Of a stretch of DNA of 34,780 nt, positions 1 through 7,630 are shown one piece after another (positions within the stretch are counted from its first letter, which is position 1; each line of letters opens with the position of its first letter). The notes beneath the pieces are model-generated. The model ran no database searches, was not told the DNA's origin, and saw only the letters and a list, made by a program, of their open reading frames with translations. The stretch lies in the IMG/VR virus record IMGVR_UViG_3300021368_000930, positions 1 through 34,780 of that record. One strand, 5' to 3'. The stretch is from a virus. The position numbers and the translations under genes are program-made.

Positions 1-475
1 TGGATCAGGTTATAGTGAATCTGGTGGTGCTGGTGCACACACTGAGCAAATCATTGACGTTGCTAACATTAACTCGATTAACGTTAACGTTGGTGGCGCT
101 GGTAACGGTGTAGGATATTCTGGTCGTGCTGGTAACGGTGGTAACTCATCGTTTGGTAACTACTGCTCATCTGGTGGTGGACAGGGTGCTAACCGTCAAC
201 GTCAACACAATGGTGCACTGGGTGGTTCTCCTTCTCAGGGTGCTGTTCAGGTTTATGGTGGATCTGGTGACGGTCACAAGAACGGTCAACCAGGGATGGG
301 ATTCGGTGGATCATCCTTCTGGGGTGGTGCAGCACCGACCGCACACTATCAGCAACAGTGGGCACAGAACCACCGTGGTTATGCTGCATGGGGTGCTGGT
401 GGATCTTCGGGACGTAACTCCGAAAGAGGTGGCGATGGTCGCCAAGGTTACATCGTCGTTTACAACTTCAACTGA
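1..475 (+). CDS. Glycine-rich tail fibre/adhesin, C-terminal part (5' end outside window)
   Basis: The frame is open from base 2 to the TGA at 473-475, and the start lies left of the window. The 157 residues seen are very rich in Gly, Ser, Asn and Gln, with runs such as GGAGNGVGYSGRAGNGG, and end in the hydrophobic tail YIVVYNFN. Glycine-rich, low-complexity C-terminal domains ending in a short beta-like tail are typical of T4-like phage fibres and adhesins that contact the host surface, so a role in host recognition is inferred. A 137-codon ATG frame at 126-539 overlaps this region in another phase and is a shadow. Family assignment rests on composition only; another virion surface protein is possible. 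Confidence 0.7.
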   Translation, partial: GSGYSESGGAGAHTEQIIDVANINSINVNVGGAGNGVGYSGRAGNGGNSSFGNYCSSGGGQGANRQRQHNGALGGSPSQGAVQVYGGSGDGHKNGQPGMGFGGSSFWGGAAPTAHYQQQWAQNHRGYAAWGAGGSSGRNSERGGDGRQGYIVVYNFN

Positions 476-480
476 TTCAA

Positions 481-1059
481 ATGAAAAGAGCACTAATTTC
501 TTATCAGGGATTTCCCTCAGACATTGCAGAACCAGGTGAAGAGTTTGACATCTACACTGGTCCTGGATCTTCATATCGTTGGGTGGATGCACCTGATGAA
601 GTCACACTAGACTGGAAACTTGAGTTCAACGAGTGGATCCCTGATCAGGGACACGTTGATGTATCTCAGGCAAAAGTTATCGGTTATGGTGATCACGGTG
701 CACAACTTGCTAGATTGTTTGATGACATCAAAGCAGGTGTGTTTGGTGACGCTGCCAAAGAAGGCAAGTTCTTCAAAGCAATTCAATCCGTAAAGGATGA
801 AGTAAAGGAAAAGTATGGTGATGCACCTAAGCATCCTGAAACTGGTGAAGCATGGGATCCATATGATCCATGGGATCATGATGAAAGAATCCCTGCATGG
901 ATGAGTAGAGAAGAAGCAGAAGCAGAGTATGGTGAAGAACTCACCAATGATGAGAAGTACAAAACTTATGTTGAATATGTGGTAAAACAAGGTGGTGAAC
1001 CTTGGGATCCTAACCAAGATCCAGTCTTGCCAAGAGATATGATTTCAGAGTATAATTAA
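481..1059 (+). CDS. Hypothetical protein, acidic, 192 aa
   Basis: The gene starts 5 bases after the fibre gene stop, so the two are probably co-transcribed. I do not recognise the family. The product is acidic and rich in Trp, Asp, Glu and Pro, with WDPYDPWDHDE near residue 121 and a related PWDPNQDP near residue 174. No signal peptide or membrane segment is visible. The central part (about residues 65-115) is Lys/Asp rich and looks helical. Its place directly behind a tail-fibre gene suggests a virion-associated or fibre-accessory role, but this is inference from position only. Confidence 0.75.
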   Translation: MKRALISYQGFPSDIAEPGEEFDIYTGPGSSYRWVDAPDEVTLDWKLEFNEWIPDQGHVDVSQAKVIGYGDHGAQLARLFDDIKAGVFGDAAKEGKFFKAIQSVKDEVKEKYGDAPKHPETGEAWDPYDPWDHDERIPAWMSREEAEAEYGEELTNDEKYKTYVEYVVKQGGEPWDPNQDPVLPRDMISEYN

Positions 1060-1076
1060 TCAAAACAAGTTATAGT

Positions 1077-2621
1077 ATGATTCGTAATGTAGTTATTGTG
1101 GGCGGTGGATCCGCTGGTTGGATGACCGCTGCCGCCTTTGAAAGACTTCTCCCTGAATACAACGTAACACTAATAGAATCCCCCGATGTTCCTGTAATAG
1201 GTGTCGGGGAATCTACTTTAGGGCACATTAATTCGTACATGCATATCCTCGGATTGAAAGATGAGGAGTGGATGAAAGAATGTTGTGCCACATATAAGGT
1301 AGGTATTAGATTTACAAACTTCTATAAGAACGACGGAACATATTGGGACTATCCATTCGTTGATCCATCTGACACAGCGATGCCAGTTGGTGTGAAGACA
1401 ATGAACTGGTTAGAAGATAAGTATCCTGATAAGTATAGACATCCCAACTGGTTTGCCCGTGCAGTTAATGGCAACACATGGTTGATGGAGTACAATAGAC
1501 TTGACCCTGATGAACGTTGGGGTGTATTTGATCGTGACTATTCATATCACCTTGATGCTATCAAGTTTGGTCAGTGGTTGAGGAAGAATGTATGTCATAA
1601 TGTCAAACATATTAAAGCACATGTAGAAGATGCCCATGTCACAGACAAAGGAATTGAAAACATCAGACTTGATACTGGTGATGTCATTAGTGCTGATCTA
1701 TTTGTTGATTGCACAGGTTTCAAATCTCTCCTGCTTGAACACTACCTCGGAGTAGAACACAAATCATTTAATGACATCCTACCCAATAACAATGCAATCG
1801 CATGCAGACTGAACCATGTGGATGTACAGAACTTCACTAATGGTACTGGTCTGAAGAATGGATGGGTGTGGAATGTACCACTGTGGAATAGAACTGGTAC
1901 AGGATATGTGTGGTCAGATAAGTTTACAGATAAAGAGAGTGCAGAGCAAGAATTTAGAGACCATATTGAGGAGACTCATGGTATCACCCCAGGAAACTAT
2001 CAACTAAAACATATCAAGATCAAGAACGGCAAGCATGCTAAGGCATGGCATAAGAATGTTGTTGCTGTTGGTTTATCGTATGGTTTTGTTGAACCACTAG
2101 AGTCCACTGGTCTGTTGACAGTACATGAACAGATTCGTAGGATCATTGAACTATTACAAACACGCGATGGTGTAGTTGGTAGCATTGATAAGTCATTGCT
2201 TAATAATGTTGCTGATAGAGAGATGGATGGGTTCGCTGACTTTGTGTCATGGCACTATGCATTCTCCATGCGTAGAGATTCAGAATACTGGAGATATGTA
2301 ACTGAGGAGATTGATTACTATCGTGACCACAGAGGTATGAATCATCCACAGGATAATATATTCTCAGAACTAGCAGCAAATAAATTCATTCAACATGACA
2401 TCACTGAAGAGATGGGTGGTAACTTATATGTTGTGATGGGTAATAAGTTCTCATGTGTTCAGGGTCAGGGTGCTATGCTTCTAGAGAAGAAGTATGGTGC
2501 ACCTAATGTTGAGGAGTGGTCACAGCAGGTTGACAATCACATGAGGGAAGCAGTACAATATACTATGGGACTCCCCACATCTGAGGAGTATTTGAGGCAG
2601 ACAATTTATGCTGAGACGTAA
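1077..2621 (+). CDS. FAD-dependent tryptophan-type halogenase
   Basis: Flavin-dependent halogenases use FADH2, O2 and halide to make HOX, which is guided by a lysine to the substrate. The N-terminus has the FAD-binding GGGSAGW (residues 9-15) and the GVGES motif near 42-46. K74 in ATYKVGIRF matches the catalytic Lys of PrnA (K79). W263-x-W265-x-x-P268 is the WxWxxP motif that separates halogenases from monooxygenases. E342 in EPLESTG matches PrnA E346. At 514 residues it is close to the family length (PrnA 538). Known relatives include VirX1 of cyanophage Syn10, a flavin halogenase shown to iodinate small substrates. The natural substrate of the phage enzymes is unknown; I see no reductase gene here, so FADH2 would have to come from the host. 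It overlaps the next gene by 14 bases and heads the oxygenase island. Confidence 0.93.
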   Translation: MIRNVVIVGGGSAGWMTAAAFERLLPEYNVTLIESPDVPVIGVGESTLGHINSYMHILGLKDEEWMKECCATYKVGIRFTNFYKNDGTYWDYPFVDPSDTAMPVGVKTMNWLEDKYPDKYRHPNWFARAVNGNTWLMEYNRLDPDERWGVFDRDYSYHLDAIKFGQWLRKNVCHNVKHIKAHVEDAHVTDKGIENIRLDTGDVISADLFVDCTGFKSLLLEHYLGVEHKSFNDILPNNNAIACRLNHVDVQNFTNGTGLKNGWVWNVPLWNRTGTGYVWSDKFTDKESAEQEFRDHIEETHGITPGNYQLKHIKIKNGKHAKAWHKNVVAVGLSYGFVEPLESTGLLTVHEQIRRIIELLQTRDGVVGSIDKSLLNNVADREMDGFADFVSWHYAFSMRRDSEYWRYVTEEIDYYRDHRGMNHPQDNIFSELAANKFIQHDITEEMGGNLYVVMGNKFSCVQGQGAMLLEKKYGAPNVEEWSQQVDNHMREAVQYTMGLPTSEEYLRQTIYAET

Positions 2622-3324
2622 ACCTATCCGCTTCTGGTCTACACAACCAGGGGTCAAAGATTGTTATCCAATATATCCTGCCGCTAATCTCAAGAGGGAG
2701 GTGTCAAAGTGTCCCTTTGCAATGACACAACGACACGCTGCTAAGTGTCCTGCATTGAAACAATATGGTGCCACGGGTTTTATTATTCCTGCACCATGTG
2801 ATTTCATTATCGAAACTAATGGTGATGGTAAAACTGTCAACTGGAAAGCACCAACGTTGCTTGATACAAGTGATGGATTTATCAGCACACACGATGAGAC
2901 ACAGGCAAAAGCATCAGCACCACCACATAGTATGGATGTGGTAATAAAAATAGGTACAACGTGGAGGTCTAGTGCCCCTCGGGACCTAATTTTTATTCAA
3001 TCACCTGTGCTATATAATGGTGAGGAACGATTTACTGCTGCTACTGGTATACTTGATCCATTAAAAGTACCCCAACTCAATGCACAACTCTATTGGCATG
3101 TATTGAAAGGGGAGACATTAATTGAAGCAGGTACACCTCTGGTGCAGTTAATCCCCATTCTTCGCAAATCTCTACGGAGATGGGATTACGTCATCGATGA
3201 CGCAACACCTGATGATCTAAAGTTTGAGGATGCTATCAACTATAGTATGTCTTCAAAGTTTGAACCATCAACCCCAACTGTCCTTAAGAACAATCAAAAG
3301 ATTATAGAGAATCGCTATGTCTGA
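2608..3324 (+). CDS. DUF6065-like protein, copy 1
   Basis: The 238-residue product appears to be a DUF6065-type protein of unknown function, common in T4-like cyanophages. It has an N-terminal PGVKDCYPIYPA, a Cys/His segment (SKCPFAMTQRHAAKCPALK, about residues 31-49) that could bind metal, and a C-terminal half with TGILDPLKVP and the stretch IEAGTPLVQLIPI (about 178-190). The gene at 4953 is a divergent paralogue with the same landmarks. The start at 2608 overlaps the halogenase end by 14 bases, with GAGGAG/TTGAGG sequences upstream as possible ribosome sites. Its constant company with 2OG oxygenases suggests a linked enzymatic role, but the family label is from memory of the pattern and the function is not known. 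Confidence 0.7.
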   Translation: MLRRKPIRFWSTQPGVKDCYPIYPAANLKREVSKCPFAMTQRHAAKCPALKQYGATGFIIPAPCDFIIETNGDGKTVNWKAPTLLDTSDGFISTHDETQAKASAPPHSMDVVIKIGTTWRSSAPRDLIFIQSPVLYNGEERFTAATGILDPLKVPQLNAQLYWHVLKGETLIEAGTPLVQLIPILRKSLRRWDYVIDDATPDDLKFEDAINYSMSSKFEPSTPTVLKNNQKIIENRYV

Positions 3325-3691
3325 ATCTATTACCGTTGATGATCTGTTTGTGAACCTCGCAAACCAGCATGCGGAAACCTATGAGAAATACCTTGCTGCT
3401 AAGGCACAAACTGAGAAGTTTAGTGCTAAACCACAACAACAAGGCAACACTACATTTGACCTGAGAGAGGTACAATCTCTGCGTGATCAGTGTGTAAAAC
3501 TTGAAGGTGCACTTGATGGTCTGAATCTATACTTCACTGAATGTCTCGGTGAAGAACCAAGAGAATATGTTAAAGAAGTAGATAAAGCACCACCAAAGGT
3601 TCGCCTGCCAAATAATAGAAAAGAAGATTATGGTGACCTTGAAAACTGGACACCTGATGAAGACGCACCCAAAGTTGATACAGGTCTCTAA
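3317..3691 (+). CDS. Hypothetical protein, N-terminal helical, 124 aa
   Basis: The start overlaps the DUF6065-like gene by 8 bases and the stop (TAATG) overlaps the next oxygenase start, so it is part of the same operon. The first 85 residues are rich in Leu, Ala, Glu and Gln with heptad-like spacing and could form a coiled coil. The last 40 are acidic and proline rich (KAPPKVRLPNNRKEDYGD). No catalytic motif is visible and I do not recognise the family. It may be an adaptor or scaffold for the neighbouring enzymes, which is inference only. Confidence 0.8.
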   Translation: MSESITVDDLFVNLANQHAETYEKYLAAKAQTEKFSAKPQQQGNTTFDLREVQSLRDQCVKLEGALDGLNLYFTECLGEEPREYVKEVDKAPPKVRLPNNRKEDYGDLENWTPDEDAPKVDTGL

Positions 3692-4350
3692 TGCACGAGG
3701 AGTTTTTATTTCCCACCCCTGTATGGTGGACTGACCTTAATATTAATCTGAGTGATCTCCTTAAAACAATCTACAACATTCGTGACAATCACGAAACACA
3801 AGTAAGATCTAATGTAGGTGGTTACCAATCGCAAGATTTCGATGGTGACTACCTATTGTCATGTGATGATGCACTAGGTGAACTAGCACATGGTGTGCTA
3901 ACTTTTGGTGAGCAATGTTACACTAGGTTTGCATCGTCTGCTACTAGAGTTAAACTTGCTAACATGTGGATCAATATCAATAATGGTCCACATTATAATC
4001 AGGTACATACACACCCTGGTGCTGTATTATCTGGTGCTTTTTATGTCAAGGCACCTGAAGGTGCAGGTAGAATTGTATTTCACAGGGACCATGCATCTGC
4101 ATTTAACTATGCATCTGTAGGTACAATGGAAGACTTTGCTACTGGTCAAGAGGATGCTGCATTTATGTACAATCAATTCTCTTATCCACCTGTTGAGAAT
4201 AGATTGATCATGTTCCCTGCATGGTTACCACATAGTGTGGAGACTGGTGAACATGAGGAGGAACGTATATCTATTTCATACAATCTTGTCCCTGTGAAAG
4301 TTGATAACAATATCAGTTATGGTAAATTGAAACAACGTTATGCAATGTGA
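3691..4350 (+). CDS. Putative 2OG-Fe(II) oxygenase, H-x-H type
   Basis: The 219-residue product matches the pattern of the TIGR02466 / 2OG-FeII_Oxy_5 family. It opens with EFLFPTPVWW, a typical family start. The double-stranded beta-helix core carries VHTHPGAVLSGAFYV with H106 and H108, then FPAWLPHSV with H181, and R192 in ERISISYN, the expected 2OG-carboxylate-binding arginine. The usual H-x-D/E is here H-x-H, as in four other genes of this window. Such enzymes couple 2OG decarboxylation to hydroxylation of a protein or small molecule; no substrate can be read from the sequence. It overlaps the next gene, a close relative, by 11 bases, so the pair probably arose by tandem duplication. Confidence 0.82.
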   Translation: MHEEFLFPTPVWWTDLNINLSDLLKTIYNIRDNHETQVRSNVGGYQSQDFDGDYLLSCDDALGELAHGVLTFGEQCYTRFASSATRVKLANMWININNGPHYNQVHTHPGAVLSGAFYVKAPEGAGRIVFHRDHASAFNYASVGTMEDFATGQEDAAFMYNQFSYPPVENRLIMFPAWLPHSVETGEHEEERISISYNLVPVKVDNNISYGKLKQRYAM

Positions 4351-4966
4351 TTTCCTTTTTCCCACACCAGTATGGCATGGGGATATTGAGTTAAATGTTG
4401 AATCATTGATGGCATTTTCTATGCCACTGATGAACCCTGAACCAATGGAGTATGGTAGTTATGAGTCTGCTTACATCAGTGCTAGTGGTTATCGCAATGG
4501 TAAGTGTGTTGTCGCTGCTATGGTGGATAAGATTGAAGAGATGGCGAACCATTGTTTTCAGGAATTGGGACCAATGAACACATACTGTGAGATGGATTAT
4601 TTCTGGTTCACTCTCACACCCCCAGGGCAGTGTATAGGTGTTCATTCACACCCTGGGGCAGTATTAGGTGGTACAACATATTTGTTGGCACATGAGGGTG
4701 CTGGTAGTTTGACTATTCGTCGTAATCTGCTAGAATCACATCAATATCTGTCTCTAGGTGGATACACCAGTGGTAGTAAAGGTAACACACCAATATCATT
4801 TACATCATATTCATATCCACCACAAATAGGAAAGATTATTATGTTCCCTGGGTGGTGTCCACATAGTGTGGGACGTAATAACTCTGATTATGATAGAATG
4901 TCATTATCATTTAATATGGCAGTTAAACATGGCGTATATCCTAAATTAAATCATGCCTACCGTTAA
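4340..4966 (+). CDS. Putative 2OG-Fe(II) oxygenase, H-x-H type (tandem paralogue)
   Basis: This 208-residue protein is a paralogue of the gene before it. Both begin with an FLFPTPVW motif and share HPGAVL. The metal-site candidates are H102 and H104 in GVHSHPGAVLGG, H175 in FPGWCPHSV, and R186 in DRMSLSFN. The distance from the distal His to the Arg is 11 residues, as in its sister. The start codon lies inside the last codons of the upstream gene (ATG at 4340, upstream stop at 4348-4350) and its 3' end overlaps the next gene by 14 bases, so translational coupling is likely. Substrate unknown; hydroxylation of a phage or host protein is possible. Confidence 0.82.
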   Translation: MQCDFLFPTPVWHGDIELNVESLMAFSMPLMNPEPMEYGSYESAYISASGYRNGKCVVAAMVDKIEEMANHCFQELGPMNTYCEMDYFWFTLTPPGQCIGVHSHPGAVLGGTTYLLAHEGAGSLTIRRNLLESHQYLSLGGYTSGSKGNTPISFTSYSYPPQIGKIIMFPGWCPHSVGRNNSDYDRMSLSFNMAVKHGVYPKLNHAYR

Positions 4967-5657
4967 TTACATTTCAGTTATACCTGATGGTCAGGATGAG
5001 GATTATCAACATCCAACATTTGCTGAGGATTTTGAAATACCACCTACTCCTGCATTCAATGAGGGTGATAAGAAACATGATCACAAATCATGTCCAGCAC
5101 ATAAAGAGTGGTGTAAGAATCGATGGACATTTTATATGCCATTCGATTTACACCTTAAGGCAATACCATCAGAAGGTAAGTTAATTGTCTCCGATAGTAT
5201 TGAAGCGAACGAGTTTGGTTCTCTATTAGAGATTAACGAGAACTGGTGGAATGATGCAAACATTCCAGAGATTCAGGTAAAATGGAATACTCTATTCTGG
5301 ACTGAAGAGAAACATGGAGTGTGGATGGAATATACAGGACATCCTAGACTTGCTGAAACAGGAATAACACTGGTCGCAGGCACATTTCCAATCTCAGCAT
5401 GGATGAGGAGTCTACCTATTCCAGTGACCATTAACAAATTAGAGCAGGACATTTGGATTAAACGTGGTACACCATTATTTCATGTACGATTCTATGATAA
5501 ACGTGGATCCACATTCAAACTGAGACGTAAAGCACCAACCAAAGATAGACTGCTACAAATTAAACAAGATAAAACATTGAAGAGTTACATGCGCTTTGCG
5601 TCATGGGATCTGATTAAGAAACGGGAGAGTAAATGTCCATTCAAAAATCTATTCTAG
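4953..5657 (+). CDS. DUF6065-like protein, copy 2
   Basis: The 234-residue product is a divergent paralogue of the protein at 2608. Shared landmarks are the Cys/His segment (DHKSCPAHKEWCKNRW, about residues 43-58), the TGHP..ETGITLVAGTFPIS stretch around residues 127-148, and IKRGTPLFHVRFY near 169-181, matching IEAGTPLVQLIPI in copy 1. The gene ends in TAG and overlaps the JmjC-type gene by 25 bases. Two copies each placed next to oxygenases suggest the family acts with them, perhaps as a partner or as a separate enzyme on the same substrate. Function unknown. Confidence 0.72.
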   Translation: MPTVNYISVIPDGQDEDYQHPTFAEDFEIPPTPAFNEGDKKHDHKSCPAHKEWCKNRWTFYMPFDLHLKAIPSEGKLIVSDSIEANEFGSLLEINENWWNDANIPEIQVKWNTLFWTEEKHGVWMEYTGHPRLAETGITLVAGTFPISAWMRSLPIPVTINKLEQDIWIKRGTPLFHVRFYDKRGSTFKLRRKAPTKDRLLQIKQDKTLKSYMRFASWDLIKKRESKCPFKNLF

Positions 5658-6328
5658 ACAAAGCAATGTACCAATGTGGGGATTACCCAATGGTATTCCC
5701 TAATGCTTATAAATGTCCTGATAAATTGGTGCAATGGGATGATGTTGAACGTTGCTTGAACAACCCATGGTGGTATAATGTAGAGATATTAGATAATAAT
5801 AATATGAAGGTGCCCATGCCTACTGTACCTGAACAGTGGCATGATACTCTGGTACCAGAGAAGTCAGTCATATTTGATCTAGTTAATGACCATAAAACAT
5901 TTGTTATTGGCAAGTATGGTCATCATAATCGTGCAGTGGAAGAACTACTGGATGAGATTGAAACTAGATTTTATGTGAACTGTGACGCACATGTATATGG
6001 TGCACTCGGTGGTGCATCATCATTTAAGATCCACTGGGATCAACCTGCTAATCTGATCATACAGATTGAAGGCAAAACTGAGTGGACGTTATATAATGAA
6101 AGATGTAGCACACTTATTAAATATGATGGGTTTCCATATAACCCAACAGAAAGTGAGGTTACACCTGCTATCACACATACAATGTTGCCTGGGGATGTAT
6201 TGTATATCCCATCACGTTGTTATCATTGTGCTAGACCTGACAACAAGAGATTATCTCTAAGTATTCCTATGTGGCACGACCCAGAGTATCAAAGTGACAG
6301 AAAGAACTATCGCCTTTCCCATACCTAG
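5633..6328 (+). CDS. JmjC/cupin-type 2OG-Fe(II) oxygenase
   Basis: The 231-residue product has a JmjC-like (Cupin_4/Cupin_8-type) core. H134-x-D136 in FKIHWDQPAN is a canonical facial-triad pair, followed by the GKTEWTLY strand (K148 is a likely 2OG ligand), then LPGDVLYIPSRCYHCA with the distal H198, and SLSIPMW as the closing strand. This arrangement is seen in bacterial ribosomal oxygenases (YcfD group) and in protein hydroxylases such as FIH. The family hydroxylates protein side chains, so a protein substrate is more likely here than for the other oxygenases. A phage enzyme could act on ribosomal proteins or on virion proteins; neither is shown by sequence. It overlaps both neighbours. 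Confidence 0.85.
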   Translation: MSIQKSILDKAMYQCGDYPMVFPNAYKCPDKLVQWDDVERCLNNPWWYNVEILDNNNMKVPMPTVPEQWHDTLVPEKSVIFDLVNDHKTFVIGKYGHHNRAVEELLDEIETRFYVNCDAHVYGALGGASSFKIHWDQPANLIIQIEGKTEWTLYNERCSTLIKYDGFPYNPTESEVTPAITHTMLPGDVLYIPSRCYHCARPDNKRLSLSIPMWHDPEYQSDRKNYRLSHT

Positions 6329-6797
6329 ACCAATATGTGAGCACATTACTGATCTAGTAATGTCTACAGATTTCCCATGGTATTTTGTACCTGATGCTAC
6401 ACACCTAACACCAAATGGTAATGCGTCATTTGCACATGTGCTCATCAATAATTATGAGTCAGTGTCACCATTTACAGCAGTGTTTACAAGTGCACTAGCA
6501 ATTATTGCCGAGCATGCTGGTTATTATTCCAATGAGATATATCGTGCACGGTTAGGATTACTATATCCATCCAAGCAAGAACATAACTCATGGCACACAG
6601 ATTATGACTCCCCACATACAACTTGTTTGTGGTATATTAATAATAGTGATGGTGATACACGTTTCAGGTTTGGTGATAATATATCACCACAAAGAAACGG
6701 AGTTCTTACATTCAACGGACTTGAGCAACACGCCAGTTCTCCCCCATCAACAGGGGTCCGAATTGTATTAAATGTTAATCTCATGACATCCGAATAA
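6294..6797 (+). CDS. 2OG-Fe(II) oxygenase, canonical H-x-D type
   Basis: The 167-residue protein has a canonical prolyl-hydroxylase-like core: H101-T-D103 in SWHTDYDSPH, H146 in NGLEQHASS, and R156 in GVRIVLNVNL. It therefore differs from the H-x-H enzymes nearby and forms a second class in this island. The start at 6294 is GTG and overlaps the JmjC-type gene by 35 bases; the next in-frame ATG (6360) would remove 22 residues but keep the core, so the start is not certain. It ends the first operon: a sigma70-like promoter follows at 6802-6829. Small enzymes of this form hydroxylate proline or other residues in peptides; the substrate is unknown. Confidence 0.83.
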   Translation: MTERTIAFPIPRPICEHITDLVMSTDFPWYFVPDATHLTPNGNASFAHVLINNYESVSPFTAVFTSALAIIAEHAGYYSNEIYRARLGLLYPSKQEHNSWHTDYDSPHTTCLWYINNSDGDTRFRFGDNISPQRNGVLTFNGLEQHASSPPSTGVRIVLNVNLMTSE

Positions 6798-6801
6798 GCA
6801 C

Positions 6802-6829
6802 TTGCACCCTCTCGAATATTAAATATAAT
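6802..6829 (+). promoter_or_regulatory. Sigma70-like promoter TTGCAC-N16-TATAAT
   Basis: TTGCAC at 6802-6807 and a perfect TATAAT at 6824-6829 are separated by 16 bases in the only gap (6798-6839) of the island. GCACCC (6804-6809) and GGGTGC (6832-6837) form an inverted repeat that spans the promoter and could be an operator. It would drive the genes from 6840 on. Confidence 0.6.
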
Positions 6830-6839
6830 ATGGGTGCTC

Positions 6840-7010
6840 ATGGAGATTCCAATGTTCGCAAAGGACCAAATTCTTGACGCGGAAGAGCGTGTCATGCTGC
6901 GACAGGCATTGTTCTGTCTTCAAAAACGTCTCTACGAGAGACAAGGATCACTGACTGGTCATCAAATTGACCTCGTAGATAATATTGCTACTAAACTACA
7001 TTTGCGATGA
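6840..7010 (+). CDS. Small hypothetical protein, 56 aa
   Basis: ATG at 6840 opens a 56-residue frame (MEIPMFAKDQ...TKLHLR) that ends in TGA at 7008-7010 and overlaps the next start as ATGA. It is Leu, Arg and Gln rich and probably all helical, with no visible motif. It is the first gene after the promoter at 6802-6829. Family not recognised. The ATG at 6830 is in another phase and hits a stop after 15 codons. Confidence 0.65.
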   Translation: MEIPMFAKDQILDAEERVMLRQALFCLQKRLYERQGSLTGHQIDLVDNIATKLHLR

Positions 7011-7630
7011 CTGTATTTCCCCTATTTTCTTCTCCTGTATACGTTGAAACATATAATATTGAGGATGAAGACATCCAAAGTATTATTAATGAAGAGTATG
7101 AGGATTATCCTAAGAGAAGAGATGGGGCACAGTCAGTAAATACTCAAATCCTACAGAAATATCCACGTCTGCATGCTATTTGTCAACAACATGCGGAGAG
7201 GATGTGCTATGATGTGCTGTCTATTCAAGACAGAGTTGAACCAAAGATTGTATGTTCATGGGTGAATAAACATCGCCAAGGTGAACGTGCTAATCGTCAT
7301 GGTCATTCTAATAGTATGTTCACTGGATGTTTATATGTACAATGTCCACCTGACTGTGGTAATTTGATGTTTGAAGCATCATATAATCACTGCACATGGA
7401 CAACTGGTATGATTGAACCACCAGTATTTGAGGACACTATGCTTAACTCTAGAGTGTGGCAAATTGTACCCGAACGTGGCATGATTGCTATGTTCCCTAA
7501 TCATGTGGATCATCTAACTGGATATAATGAGTCCAATGATGATCGTTATAGTATTGGATTTAATATTATGCTTGAAGGTGACTTCAGCGAAAAGACTCGT
7601 GACCTTGTAATTGAAATTAAAAATGTCTGA
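7007..7630 (+). CDS. Putative 2OG-Fe(II) oxygenase, H-x-H type
   Basis: The 207-residue product belongs with the H-x-H oxygenases. It begins VFPLFSSPVYV, a family-style start. Metal-site candidates are H98 and H100 in NRHGHSNSMFTGCLYV, distal H169 in FPNHVDHLTGY, and R180 in DDRYSIGFN. It forms a tandem pair with the next gene: the two share the Asn/Ser-rich loop after H-x-H and a Cys in CSW before it, features the pair at 3691/4340 lacks. So there seem to be two tandem pairs of different subfamilies. Its end overlaps the ATG of the next gene (ATGTCTGA). Substrate unknown. Confidence 0.82.
   Translation: MTVFPLFSSPVYVETYNIEDEDIQSIINEEYEDYPKRRDGAQSVNTQILQKYPRLHAICQQHAERMCYDVLSIQDRVEPKIVCSWVNKHRQGERANRHGHSNSMFTGCLYVQCPPDCGNLMFEASYNHCTWTTGMIEPPVFEDTMLNSRVWQIVPERGMIAMFPNHVDHLTGYNESNDDRYSIGFNIMLEGDFSEKTRDLVIEIKNV

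Noticed and set aside
126-539. 137-codon ATG frame on the + strand
   Set aside because: It overlaps the glycine-rich frame in another phase and the start of the next gene; Val/Leu/Thr-rich composition is a frame-shift image of Gly-rich codons (GGT read as GTG).
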